From Megaustenia siamemsis (Eukaryota; Mollusca; Gastropoda; Stylommatophora; Ariophantidae): DNA of 64,000 nt. Below are positions 1 through 10,809 of the stretch, piece by piece. The position numbers and the translations under genes were made by a program. Location: the NCBI GenBank assembly GCA_032433765.1, contig JAVIAB010000051.1:79940244-80004243 (forward strand). Reading direction: 5' to 3'. Each line of letters starts with the position of its first letter. The stretch's first letter is position 1. The notes below the pieces were generated by a model. The model worked only from the letters and a program-made list of their open reading frames with translations. It made no database searches and was not told where the DNA came from.

Positions 1-772
1 TCATATTGGGCAGCCATTGACAAGAGGTTTGCCAGGCAATGATATTGATACTGAAGCTTCCTAGAAACACAGAGAGAACCTTTAAAACTTGTCATTGTTC
101 ACTGCTTGATCTTGATGATGTCAGCACACATCAGCTCTCTGTCTAGACCATCCTACAAAGACCTTCTGTAACAGTTTGTAGTTGCCTAGAATTTTGGCTT
201 TCACAAGGAATTGTCTATCTGGTACTCACTATCATGCTATTCTGAGAAAAATACTGAGAGAGCTTGTGTGGAAATGGGTAATTCACTGACATGTTTGATA
301 TTCACTGTTCATATCTCATTTGTACACAATAGAGTAGTAGAATCTATTGAACAGTAGACTTAATTTTTAGGCTAATTCTCTTTAATCTTTTTCTTCCCCT
401 TCTTCTGCTATTATAACTCATTCAGCTGCTATTATAACTCATTCAGCTGCTATTATAACTCATTGAGATTGGTATTACAAATTTTCTTATAAAATCTGCT
501 GTCTGTCTCAAAATTTCAGTTCAGTGCCACACTTCTCCGGCTATAAGTTTCTACTATACATTTAGACGCTTAAACCAACATGGTCATGAACAAGACTTGT
601 GTATTTGAAGTCTTCACAAATTTCTCATGGTTTGTCATATAGGGTTGTTTCTGTAGTGTTGAACTTGTGTTCATTCACTAAGTCGTATCTTGTATGGTCC
701 TGAATATCTTGGTCTGCTCATGTCTGCTGAGTTTGTTTAAGTTGTTGTGTTCTCATTCATATTTTCCATGTA
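1..772. other. Non-coding, no gene recognised
   Basis: AT-rich sequence with no supported gene or transposon. The only structure I see is the 21-bp repeat at 405-466. The last 100 bases are the first copy of a diverged tandem duplication described at 680-1345. Confidence 0.6.
405..466. repeat. 21-bp tandem repeat, about 3 copies
   Basis: The unit ctgctattataactcattca(g) occurs three times in a row, almost without change, the last copy diverging after 466. It is a small young minisatellite with no coding context. Confidence 0.85.
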
Positions 773-1345
773 ACTCTCTCCATTCTGGGAGCCGTGATAG
801 CTCAGTGGTTAGTGAACTGGACTACAAAGGACAAGAGGTAGGGTTCGATCCCAACCGTTGGCTTCCGGTTCACTCAGCCTTTAATGGGTACCGGATTTTT
901 TGGGGGGAAAGTAAAGTGGCAAAGGCGTAATACTGACCACATTACGCCAAAAATCATGTGCCAAAGGTCTGTAAAATGTATGGTCACTAACACCATATTC
1001 CCTATACGCCACTTGGCATGATGGGGGTACTTTACTTTTTTTTACTCTCTCCATTCTGTTTTCCTGGCTTGTTGCAGTCTTTATTTCTTTCATGCTCTGG
1101 GGTTGGTTGGACTGTTATACTTTAGAGTCTGTCTTGATGCCCCACAATAGCATGCTGTAATGTCACTGTGTCCTATCTTGTGTTGGTGTGTTCTGGGGCA
1201 TAGTTTTCTGCTCTGAGTTTGGACATCTTGATCCTCTAGTGTCTGCTGACCTTTTCTTAACTGACATGTTCTGGCTAATATTTTCTATATAACTCTCTCT
1301 GTTCTGTTTTCTTAACTTGTTTCAGGTTGTCTTTACTGGGGTTGG
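680..1345. repeat. Diverged tandem duplication interrupted by SINE1
   Basis: Once the SINE at 788-1043 is removed, 680-787 plus 1059-1110 aligns with 1180-1345. Shared landmarks are aactctctccattctg / aactctctctgttctg, ttttcctggcttgttgcag / ttttcttaacttgtttcag, and the run ggggttgg. The copies are clearly diverged, so the duplication is old and predates the SINE. On the minus strand one copy reads into the lysine/glutamine-rich ORF at 1275-1523. Confidence 0.55.
788..1043 (+). mobile_element. SINE1 copy with 15-bp TSD (family description)
   Basis: Complete tRNA-derived SINE of 256 bp. It is flanked by the direct repeat actctctccattctg at 773-787 and 1044-1058, which fixes both ends. The 5' head carries RNA polymerase III promoter blocks: box A-like tagctcagtgg and box B ggttcgatccc. 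The body contains gtaccggatttttt, then a block including ccaaaaatcatgtgccaaag and the motif acgccacttggc, and the tail is gtacttta followed by T-rich (TTTAC)n. The same body occurs at least thirteen more times on both strands in this window, so this is a dispersed SINE and not a functional tRNA gene. It lies inside an older tandem duplication. Confidence 0.95.
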
Positions 1346-1523
1346 TTTCATTGTTGAGGGTTCTCACCTGCTTTTGCAAGTTGTCTGCTTTCTCATTTAG
1401 TTCTGCTATGCAATTTGTTTTAAAATGTAGTAGATGTGAATTCTTTTTTTTTCCATTTTTAAGATTCAAATGTCTCTTAATTAATATACAAAAACAATCA
1501 CACACACAAATACAATTTAACAA
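1275..1523 (-). other. Possible coiled-coil exon relic
   Basis: On the minus strand there is an 82-codon open frame whose core (AELNEKADNLQKQVRTLNN, then a lysine/glutamine-rich stretch to RELYRKY) has the spacing of a short coiled coil. An AG precedes the core and a gtgaga donor-like site follows LQKQ, so an exon is conceivable. The frame is not conserved in the neighbouring duplicate copy and no other exon was found. I do not recognise a family; it may be chance. Confidence 0.2.
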
Positions 1524-3440
1524 TTATATAAATGTTATAAAAATATTAATGCACTCTCAAATGTAACAAGAAATTACATATGCAGAAAGAAATGCACATG
1601 TGTAAACAGACAGCAGACATGTGGAAACATTACCAAAACTAATACAGATATTAGATATGGAAGAAACATGAATAAACAAAATAGATTAATCCATAAAGAT
1701 AATAATACACATACCTTTATCATGAACCATTTTTGAAACATTTGAAATCATTTCTTTGGTACAGTCACAAGATTCAGTGGCTGGCAGGTTCAAAGGAAAT
1801 CTTTTGAAAGGCAAATTATGGTTAATAAAAATAGTTTGAAAATGTTATTTATTTAAAGTTGTTTTTACTTGTCTGATTTCAGTAAAGCTTGAAGCTTAAC
1901 ATGTCCGCTGTCTTTACTTTATTCAAAATACACGTTTTCCCATTTACTAAGATTTGTAACTGTTGAACATTTTTTTCTGTGATTTCTATACATATTAATT
2001 TATAAATCTTGTGGGCACAAATATGTAAAGGATTTGAATTATTTATTGTTCAATCATTCTTCTTCTTTCATCTTTTCTTCCTCACTTATCTTTCAGTATT
2101 AAAATGAGACATTAGCCTGCAGTCTTCTGAAAAAAACCTCTCATGTTGATATATTTCTGAGGGTTTCTAGCATTCCACCTCTTTATCTTTCCTGGGGATA
2201 TCATTTTGCTCTGTTGTTTTCATAGCATTTGTTGTTGCTGTGTAGATTGTGTCTAGTTGCTTCTGTCTTGTTACATAGCCAAACCATTTAAGTTTTTAGT
2301 TATTTATATTATATAAATAGCCTATTCCATATTTCTTTTCTTTTTTCTTTGCTTCTACTTTTGTCTCTCAATCTAGCTCCAACCTGACAAAATCTATTTT
2401 TCTCCACTAAACTAAAAGCATCTAAAAACTCCAACAATATCCTGCACCTATACTATAAACTGCATGTTTATTTTTACGAGTTTCATTTTTTTTTCAATTC
2501 AATCTCCACTTATTTTAACGATCAACTGTTGCACAGTTTCAATATATTCATGAAATATATTTATCATGTTATCTTAATGGTTAGGTACTGAAGCAGGATA
2601 AATTATTATTATAATTTGATAAATTATGCAGGCTGACTCACTGTACTACTCTACTGTAGTAGCTGAGACAGCCTGACTTCCTACGAAGCTTATTATTATT
2701 TTATTTTAAACTTTTCATTTAACAATCCCGTTATAATTATTATTATGTTATGTCTGTGTGTGCAATAAGTAAGTCAATGGCTATATAATAACATATTCTA
2801 AACTAATTAATTTCCTTCTGAACTTGGTGTCTTTTTCAAATGTTTGCTATGTCTCAGTCTACAGTTAACTTCTTAAATAAAATAAATATTCATTGATTGT
2901 GATTGTATTCAAAATATTGTCGGCTAGTATAAATTATTACAGATACAATCTCGATTTTATGATATTAGTAGTCGATCCGATATCGTCATGATTTAAACTA
3001 TGTGTATAGTGACCGAACTTAATTGAATATTTAATTATTAAAGTTCATTAATTTCATTTAGTTTTTTAAGTTAAAACAAGAAATTAGAAATTTATTAATT
3101 AAAAAAAAATAATTGTAATTTTATTATTTACTCAGACTCAGTGAATTTACTGACACCTTCCAAAAATTATGTATAAAAAAAATACACACACCTTCCAAAC
3201 AGTTTATACTTGATCAGTAGATGTAACTATAAAAGCGTCACTACTACATTTTCTCATACAAAGCTGAAGATCTAACAACATGGGGTGACCGCGTAGAGAG
3301 GAGACAGATTTTGTCGCCGCAGCTCAACAGAACGGACTACCAGCTGATAAACAAAGGAAGTACTTCCTGTTTTGATACATGAAACTATCGGTACGTAAAC
3401 TGGCTGCATTTGAATATCATTCTTGGGTGCCGTCTCTAGT
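1524..3440. other. AT-rich non-coding stretch
   Basis: No ORF, SINE or LINE that I can support. It contains long A/T runs, for example 3080-3130, and a 45-nt hairpin at 2630-2674. Nothing else stands out. Confidence 0.6.
2630..2674. other. Imperfect 45-nt hairpin
   Basis: aggctgactca at the 5' side pairs with tgagacagcct at the 3' side with one mismatch, and tactac pairs with gtagta after a 3x2 internal loop, leaving a loop of about 6 nt. About 16 pairs form over 19 positions. No flanking element explains it. It could be a hairpin relic of a small MITE or chance in AT-rich DNA. Confidence 0.45.
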
Positions 3441-3444
3441 GAGT

Positions 3445-3682
3445 CTTCACATCAAAAGTTGCTCTATATCTTGTCTTTATGGTGCACGTTGTTATAGGTT
3501 AACCTGTACATCTTTTGATGTTAGCAGTCTCTATGTTAGTAGGGTATTGTATCTCTTCACATGCCCCAAAAATTATTAGTTGTCTTTTTTTCAAATGTGT
3601 TAACGATTTTTTAAAAGCTGATTCTGAATTTCCCTTTTTGTCTTTTCCTTCTGCCCAATTTTCTGTACATCCATATATCAAA
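3445..3682 (-). mobile_element. Old LINE-B 3' fragment
   Basis: Minus-strand remnant matching the LINE-B C-terminal region seen clearly at 41700-41900. Shared landmarks are catcttttgatgtta, ccatgtta-like and the segment gtatctcttcacatgcccc for gtgtcttttaacatgccc. It is more diverged than other LINE-B copies, has no open frame, and is abutted by the LINE-A insertion. Confidence 0.6.
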
Positions 3683-3685
3683 TCT

Positions 3686-5066
3686 TAGAGATTGTAACAA
3701 CTGAAGAGGCGTGACACTTTTGTCAGTTGCCTCAAAGTTATTCTGTAAAATCATCCTAAATAGAATAAAGGATTCAATAGATACAGTAATACGTGAAGAA
3801 CAGGCTGGGTTTAGAAAAGGGAGAAGCTATCTTGACCACATTTTCACTCTACGACTTATATTGGAGGAACACATTGAAAAGCAAAAACCTTTTGTACTTA
3901 ACTTCATCGACTTCAAAAAAGCATTTGATAGTATTCATAGAGATTTTTTGTGGAAAATTCTGAAGCAATATGGTTTACCATCAAAAATCATAAATATTAG
4001 CAAAGACATGTATGATGGTTACACATGTGCAGTTCGAACAGAGGAAGGACTGAGCGAATGTTTCCCAATAGAAACTGGGGTTAAACAAGGATGTATTTTA
4101 TCGCCCTTGTTATTTGGAATTGTTATGGACTTCATAATGAAGAAATGCTGCACTGGTAATAAAGGCATCGAATGGATACAAGGAGACCATTTGGAGGACC
4201 TCGACTTTGCTGATGACATAGTTCTCATCAGCAGTCAGATAAAAACGATGCAGGAAAACACAAATGAACTATCATCAATAGCCAGCAAAATTGGGCTTGA
4301 TGTCAATCATGAAAAGACTAAAGTCATGAAAAGTTTAATTCCAACAAGTGACAAAATATACATGGAAAACAAACCAGTAGAAGAGATCGATCACTTTATC
4401 TATCTTGGAAGTCACATTGATCGAGAAGGGGATACGAGCAAAGAAATTTGAATCAGAATGGCTAAAGCAGCAATGTCTTTCAGAAGCCTTGAAATGTTGT
4501 GGAAATCAAAACTCATCAGCACAAACACAAAACTTAGGCTATTCAAATCAAATGTACTATCAACCCTTACGTATGCGTGTGAAAGCTGGAAAACAACAAG
4601 AGATATAGAAACAAAGTTGAACGCATTCGAAAATAGATGTCTAAGGAAAATACTTGGTATAGAATGGAACGAATTCAAAACAAACGAGGAAATTAGAGAA
4701 ATCGCCAATCAACCACTAATATCTTCAGTAATCAAGAAAAGACGATGGTCATACGTTGGACATGTGATGAGAAGAGATAATAATCGAATAGCAAAGCAAG
4801 CCCTCATATGGGAAACAACAGGTACAAGAAAAGAGGAAGACCCAGGGAGACACTGAGAAGAACATTGATGAGAGAGGCAAGAGCAGCAGGAATCGGCTCC
4901 CTCAATGAGATAGAACTGCTTGCACAGAACAGAGACAGATGGCGAGATTTGATAAAATATCTTTAATAGAAAACTGCTAGAACAAAAAATTCATATAGGA
5001 AAAGGTGTAACTTGGTCTACGCCCTATGGGCCGGTTACGGCTCGAAAGGTCAATAGATAGATATAT
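3686..5066 (+). mobile_element. LINE-A copy 1, 5'-truncated
   Basis: Best-preserved LINE-A in the window. The coding part is followed by a short 3' untranslated region ending ggccggttacggctcgaaag and then gtcaatagatagatata, a GATA-type microsatellite tail. This 3' end is the segment that SINE2 shares. Two other copies lie at 29753-30520 and 50378-51127. The left end joins an old LINE-B fragment and the right end joins the inverted LINE-B piece at 5067; no clear TSD was found. Confidence 0.88.
3690..4966 (+). pseudogene. LINE-A reverse transcriptase, broken
   Basis: The C-terminal part of a non-LTR retrotransposon polymerase, which copies element RNA into the genome by target-primed reverse transcription. 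Reverse-transcriptase motifs are visible: motif A FIDFKKAFD (about 3903), motif B GVKQGCILSPLLF (about 4078), and the catalytic motif LDFADDIVLIS (about 4200). A C-terminal module follows: CESWKTTRDIE, GHVMRRDNNRIAKQAL and a GRPR-type basic stretch. The endonuclease and N-terminal fingers are missing (5' truncation). The frame is closed by a TGA at 4449-4451 where the other copy has arginine, and by a frameshift near 4830; an earlier TGA replaces a tryptophan near 3700. The clade cannot be assigned by eye. The gene is dead. Confidence 0.9.
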
Positions 5067-5532
5067 CAAAGGCTTCGATTTTCCGCTCTGTTTTCTTAGA
5101 TAACGTCAATGTTTCTGCACCATTCAGGAATGTCGAGTTATAACATTTAACAATTCGCAGTTTTAGTTTTTATGTTATTTACTTTCATGCACTTATATTA
5201 TAGAATAGGTAGAATTGGATGGAAAAAAAAGAAAACAAATGATGAAGTCTTAAAACAACTAAGAATGAAAAGAGAACTTCTGAACACAATTCAAACAAGA
5301 CAAATGCGATTTTTGGGCATGTTAAAAGACACAACAGCCTACTAAAAGTGATCTTGGAGGGGAAAATACAAGGTAAAAGAGGCAGACCAAGACTAACATG
5401 GACGAGTAACATCTAAAGATGGACAAATCAGCCTATGACAACCTGCACCATCAATGAAGAAGAAAAAGCGGAATGGCGCTCCATGGTAGCCAACCTTCGT
5501 TGCGGAGATGGCACTCGATGATGATGATGAGT
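5067..5532 (+). mobile_element. LINE-B with inverted 5' part (twin-priming structure)
   Basis: 5067-5180 is LINE-B in minus orientation (complement of the codons LKLRIA to EAFD; it includes gtttctgcaccattcagga). From about 5190 to 5532 LINE-B runs in plus orientation, starting at the codons for YRRIGRIGW and ending in the (ATG)n tail ...ctcgatgatgatga. In an unrearranged copy (6590-6740) the two pieces are neighbours, with the inverted one just upstream. This is the layout left by twin priming during LINE insertion. Both parts carry frameshifts. Confidence 0.7.
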
Positions 5533-5589
5533 TATACTATGTTGTTAACATTGCTTTTTGACATTCCAATTCTTTTGTTTATTTGGATA

Positions 5590-7064
5590 TTAATTGTTAG
5601 AATTACAGAAGTTGTGCATACAGATAGAGATGATACAGGCACTAGAAAATTTTGGCATTGAAGTGATTACCGACATATACCACACAGGATACATACCAAA
5701 TGAACTAAACACATCAACTTTCATTGCATTGCCTAAAAAGAATGGTGCAGTTGAATGCAGTGACTTTAGAACAATAAGCCTAATGAGCTGTGTTACAAAA
5801 ATCTTGCTAAAAGTTATACAAGGAAGTATTCAGTATAAAATCAATACTGAATTAGATGAGCAGCAATTTGGATTTAGGAAAAATGGTGGGACAAAAGAAG
5901 TCATATTCTGCATGAGAACATGTAGAAAAGTACACAGACGTAAACAAACCAATATATGCTTGCTTCATAGACTACACCAAAGCTTTTGATAGAGTACACC
6001 ACAAAAAACTTATAGAATGCCTACAAGAGATACATCTAGATGATATGGACATACGACTAATATGTAATCTATACTGGGAGCAAACAGCAATAATCAAATA
6101 TAACAAAGAGAACTCTACACCCATTGATATAAAAAGAGGAGTAAGACAGGGATGCATCCTATCACCAAGCTTGTTCAATCTATACACTGAGCAAATCTTT
6201 AAAAACATCATAGAGATGCCAGGCCTACAAATTAATGGAAAGATAATCAATAACCTAAGATATGCTGACGATACTGTACTACTAGCAAAAATCCTAAATA
6301 TCTACAACAATTACTTAATGAAATAAACATGACAAGCAAAAAATATGGACTAGATATGAATATCAAAAGACTAAAACTATGATCATAAACAAAGGAAATA
6401 CTCAAAACCCACACGTGGATATCAAAATTGAAGGAATAGACCTGGAGACAGTTCAGAACTACAACTACCTTGGACATACCATAACCAATGATGGAAAATG
6501 TACAACTGAAATAAACAAAAGAATAGGAATGACAAAAAGTAATTTTAATGTCATGAAGTATATACTAACATCAAAACAAATAACACCAGGGCTAAAACTA
6601 AGAATAGCAGAATATTACATCTTCTCAATATTCCTATATGGTGCAGAGACATGGACATTAGACACACACAAAAAAAACAGTGCAGAAATTGAAGCCTTTG
6701 AAATGTGGATATATAGAAGAATAGGTAGAATTAGATGGAAGGAAAAGAAAACAAACGATGAAGTCTTAAAACAACTAAAAATGAAAAGAGATCTACTAAA
6801 CACAATTAGAACAAGATAAATGTGATTTTTGGGCCATGTTAAAAGACACAACAGCCTACTGAAAGTAATCCTGGAGGGGAAAATACAAGTTAAATAAGGC
6901 AGAGGCAGACCAAGACTAACATGGACGAGTAACATAAAAAGATGGACAAATCAGCCTATGACAACCTGCAACATCAAAACAAGAGACAGAGCAGAATGGC
7001 GCTCCATGGTAGCCAACCTTCGTTGCGGAGACGGCACGCAAAGATGATGATGATGATGATCTGT
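5590..7064 (+). pseudogene. LINE-B reverse transcriptase, broken (family description)
   Basis: Longest LINE-B copy. It begins inside the polymerase fingers (GIEVITDIYHTGYIPNEL, then FIALPKKNGAVECSDFRTIS), continues through motif A IDYTKAFDRVHH (about 5970), motif B GVRQGCILSPSLFN (about 6140) and catalytic motif LRYADDTVLLA (about 6257), then the C-terminal module with YGAETWTLD, RRIGRIRWKEKKTNDEV, GHVKRHNSLL and GRGRPRLTW. It ends at the tail atgatgatgatgat. The reading frame is broken by frameshifts near 5925, 6290 and 6365 and by stops near 6817 and 6895. The 5' half (endonuclease) is absent. There is no RNase H domain. At least seven more pieces of this family occur in the window. Confidence 0.88.
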
Positions 7065-7214
7065 ACCCATTTTGGAACCCCATTTGGAACAATTGTGTTT
7101 TTCCAAAGTGACCCTGAGGTAGCCAATATTCGATAGACGCCTAAGTACCTAGTTCTGTCCAAGACAGACAATAAAAAGGCTTCGAGTGCAAGTTGAGCCC
7201 TGGACAGTTCTTTC

Positions 7215-7480
7215 TTTTTCTTTCTTTCCTCGTTTGTCTTTCGGCGTCGATGGGAGATATAGTTTGCTCTGATTTGCGGTCTGTTACTCTTCTCTTGGCC
7301 TCGCCGACTGTTATATATGATCTCTGGTTTGTATAGTTTTCTATTAGTCCATCCTTTTCGTGTCCGGCCCATAGGTTTGGTGTTATTTTTGCGTTTGTTG
7401 AAAGTTCGTGCTGTATTTTGATTTTTGTGTCGTATCACATGGCCAAACTACTTTGTTATTTATTTCAGTTTTCAATGGTG
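7215..7480 (-). mobile_element. LINE-H 3' fragment (family description)
   Basis: Minus-strand C-terminal end of another LINE. The last codons read into KTYISHRRRKT-like sequence; the hallmark is the 3' motif caaactatatctcccat followed by an AGAAAG-rich tail. Upstream on that strand lie basic codons around GRTRKGWTNRKLY, a form of the GRPR..W region of LINE C-termini. The same 3' motif recurs at 10487 (+), 19310 (-), 22345 (-) and 26705 (-), which defines the family. No active frame. Confidence 0.6.
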
Positions 7481-7639
7481 GGAATTATTCCTACCATTTT
7501 TTCTTAGCTCTGCATTTCTGATTTTATCTTCCAGGACTTTGCAGCTGAAAATCAAAGGGAAAAAAGTAGACGGTATACTTTTGCCATTGACAAGTTTAAA
7601 AACAAATAATAAAAAAACAAACACTATTTACTCCTTCAG

Positions 7640-8436
7640 CAGTGGCGTATACTGGTTTTGGGATCTCGGCTACAGACAACATAATTAATAAAAACATACA
7701 TTATATTCAGAAGGCTAACATAAAGTAATATTTTCTAATGACATCACTACATTTTAAATGACTTATTTATATGTTAATTATATCCGTCTTTTTTTGGTAC
7801 GAAAATGTCGTGATGACTTTGTCATTGAAAGTACTGTTGGGTTGGTTTCTAAGTTTCTAAGCGAATGATTTCTCAATGGACATTAATGCTAAACCAGATA
7901 AGCGTTCTTATGTCTGAGTTGAGCGACAATAAGATGTTATTCTCTTGAGCGCGGAAATGTTCTTTCTATAGATGCTGATGCGCATAACGTAGTTATAAAT
8001 AGCTAAGGAAGTTCCGGCAATCAGACATAGTTTCACTTTCACTTTTAGCGCTTCTAATTGGCTAGAGCTAATATAACCCATGAAACCGCATTTCTCTAGC
8101 GATAGCTCCCGCTATATTATTTGACTCCCATTTTTGAATATCAAGGTCATTAATACTAGGTTCGGATACAGGAAAAATGTACCGCTAGCTACTAGAGGTT
8201 TCAATGTAGAGTAGTTTCTTTTTCATTCACAGACGTTATAGTGGCCAGAGGAAAACCTTCCTTTAATAAATGCAAATCAAAGCAAGTAAATCGTATTGGC
8301 CTACGAAATGTGTAATAGAATATTAGAAAATATGTAATATAATTATAAAAAATAAAGTTATCATTTTCTTTTGCAATTCGTTAATATGTTCAAGGCTACC
8401 GGCGGTAGCTGCGGCAACATAGAGAATACGCCACTG
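7640..8436. mobile_element. Non-autonomous hAT-like element, 797 bp
   Basis: The left end cagtggcgtatactgg is matched by the inverted right end ...agagaatacgccactg. The 8 bases tccttcag occur immediately outside on both sides (7632-7639 and 8437-8444), a perfect 8-bp TSD. An 8-bp TSD with CAGTGG-type ends is the signature of the hAT superfamily. There is no transposase-like frame inside, so the element would need a transposase from elsewhere. The interior is otherwise unique in this window. Confidence 0.88.
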
Positions 8437-8469
8437 TCCTTCAGATGTGCAATTATCCACATATGTATA

Positions 8470-9420
8470 ATCTACATATGTTTTGAGATGTCTACGAACA
8501 TGGTTTGTTCGGAGCCTTGGTTTTAACAATAATGTTGACCAGGTGGTACTGAAAGCCACAAATTGTCTGTCTATGAGGGCCATGGAATCTGTACAATTCG
8601 AGCAGCGCCATCTAGTTCTCTTATACCAGGGGTTGGATATGTCTCTTATTGAGTATGTACTCGCGATCCTGACTCTCGACAATAGGCAATTGGAACAACT
8701 GGAAAGGATACAAAACGAAGCAATGCGAATCATCGTTGAGTACACACAAAATACTGACTGTAGGGCGAGACTTCCTCGATTTTCCCACATGGAAGATAGA
8801 GTAAGACGTTGCCGAGTATGTGACCACCATCAACTGCTATACAATAAATTTATGAGAGGAAAAGACAGCAGGAAAAGACTCATGGATGATGGCTATCGTT
8901 CAATAGATATTGTTCAGCAGGTGTATTTAATTTGAGGACATGGAACCTGGCAGAGAATGGATGCTAGTGCATCAAAGTGCATTACGTCCATTCTCGTCGT
9001 TATCACAATGGACAGAGAATATAGACAACAAAACCCCTTGGTCATTGAGGCAGAAGTGGTGGCCTCGATTTTCGAGAACTCTTCTAAGAGTGACACAGTT
9101 ATTTACACAGAAGGGCCTGCTACTGGCACCCTCGTAAGGAGCTCATGGGCTTTCACCGCTCATGTTGGCGTTAGAATTGTGAAGGAAGAAAGTGGTGCTT
9201 TAGCACTGACTACAAGTAGTTTGACCGTTGAGATTATGGCTGTCACTAAAGCATTGGCATGGCTTGAGAAATACATCCTTATACACATGTGAATGTTCTC
9301 AGTGATTTAATGAATGCACTCACAAAGATTGACTGGGCTCGATGGAAGTGGTTATGGTCACTGGGGAGATTTAGACTGGACAAAAGTCGGCTTCGTTTTC
9401 GTGCGAAGGCAGACTGAAGT
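8470..9420 (+). pseudogene. LINE-G with RNase H domain, broken
   Basis: Two adjacent pieces of one LINE polymerase. 8483-8935 resembles the region after the catalytic palm (LTLDNRQLEQLERIQNEAMR, a pattern seen before the RNase H of many LINEs). 8957-9292 and on to about 9345 is an RNase H-like domain: VIYTEGP, with E in place of the usual first Asp (YTDGS), a beta-strand block GVRIVKEESGALALTTSS, the conserved Glu in LTVEIMAVTKALAWL, then VLSDLMNALTKID with the next Asp. A frameshift separates the two pieces and another stop follows ILIHM. The loss of the first catalytic Asp suggests long decay. The reverse-transcriptase core is missing. Confidence 0.7.
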
Positions 9421-9599
9421 AGGAAGTAATGAGTGTACTGACAGACTTGCCAGTTTGGCGTTGATGTTGTGAACTGAAAGGCAATGATCCGCATGACAAT
9501 CTGAATGCCTTCAGGGAGGCTGCTTAAAAAAAACAAAAGACCCATAAAGTGAGCCTGAACCCACAACTATGAACAGACTGCACGAACACCATGTCATAG

Positions 9600-10075
9600 T
9601 GGGTGATTCCATATGAGAGCGCTATGCGGGAATCCAAAAAAGACGTGCCAACCAACACAACGTCGGTGTCGTTAGTGTCTTGCTAGTCGCTATATGTTGA
9701 ATGATATACTTTGGATGAGATCTGAGAACGTATTGTTCGATGTGTAATGAGGATGACCTATCGACTTAACTAAACATAATCCCATAAGTCGTTAACGGAC
9801 TGTAAAAGACCTTACATGAGGCTAATATAATAATCTGTTTGTTTCATGTTAACTTGTAGCCTGATTTCTCTCTATGTTTCTAACTCTCCATTCCATCTGT
9901 CTCACTTGTACAATCTTTTATTCTCCTGCTCTTTACCCCATGTCTTTTATTCTCACTTTACAAAAACCAAAATCACACAACTCTCTTCACGCGTCTTATT
10001 TTTCCCAGTCTCTTTTCAAGTAGATGATGAAACAGATCTTGCCAAATAATCGGACAACTCTAACACTATTGTCCT
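9600..10075. other. Non-coding, no gene recognised
   Basis: Possibly the decayed 3' end of LINE-G. No domain, array or terminal repeat seen. Confidence 0.5.
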
Positions 10076-10119
10076 AAAAAAGACATAACTCTAGAGGCAA
10101 AACGGGCACTGTACAATGA

Positions 10120-10500
10120 AATCTTAATTTCAACGTTGTGCTACAAAAGCCAGTCCTGGACCTTAGATGCAAAAAAAAAACAAGAAAAATAACCACCACC
10201 GAGATGAAATGTGTTAGGTCAATGACAGGAAACAGCCTGCGAGATAAGACCAGAAATGAAGAACTGAGAAGAATGCTAGGAATAATTCCTGCCGTATAAA
10301 ACACAAAGAAACAACAGGTAAAATGGTTTGGCCGCGAGATAAGACAGAAAGATCAAAGCAAAACACAAAAACCTGTAATAAACGTTGTCAGAACACCAGA
10401 CTCAATGGCCGACCACGGAAAAGATGGTTTGATGGAATGTTAGAAACACTAGAAAAATCAGAGGGCAAAAAAAAAATAAAAAGGTAGTAAACTATATCTC
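10120..10500 (+). mobile_element. LINE-H C-terminal fragment
   Basis: Plus-strand piece coding in shifting frames for SLRDKTRNEELRRMLGI, then VKWFGREIRQKD and GRPRKRWFDGML, i.e. the C-terminal GHV/GRPR module, and ending at the family motif aactatatctcccc. At least two frameshifts. SINE1 (10518-10797) inserted directly downstream. Confidence 0.65.
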
Positions 10501-10517
10501 CCCTCACTCCTGAAATG

Positions 10518-10797
10518 TGGGAGCCGCGATAGCTCAGTGATTAGTGAACGGGATTCTATATAATGGACTACAAAGGACAAGAGGTAGGGTTCGATCCCAA
10601 CCGACGGCTTCCGGTTCACCCATACTTTAATGGGCACCGGATTTTTTCTGGGAAAGTAAAGCGGCATGGGCGTAATACCGACCACATTACCCCAAAAATC
10701 ATGTGCCGAAGGTCTGTAAAATTTATGGTCACTAACACCATATTCCCTATACGCCACTTGGCGTGACGGGGGTACTTAACATTTTTTTTTTTTTTTT
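10518..10797 (+). mobile_element. SINE1 copy with 12-bp TSD
   Basis: Flanked by actcctgaaatg at 10506-10517 and 10798-10809. Box B ggttcgatccc is intact. It has an extra 13-base stretch, gattctatataat, in the head between the box A region and ggactacaaag, absent from other copies, and a long T tail of about 17. Confidence 0.93.
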
Positions 10798-10809
10798 ACT
10801 CCTGAAATG

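Noticed and set aside
788..870. tRNA gene in the SINE1 head
   Set aside because: The same head occurs many times with SINE bodies and TSDs; no copy folds as an independent tRNA with a terminator.
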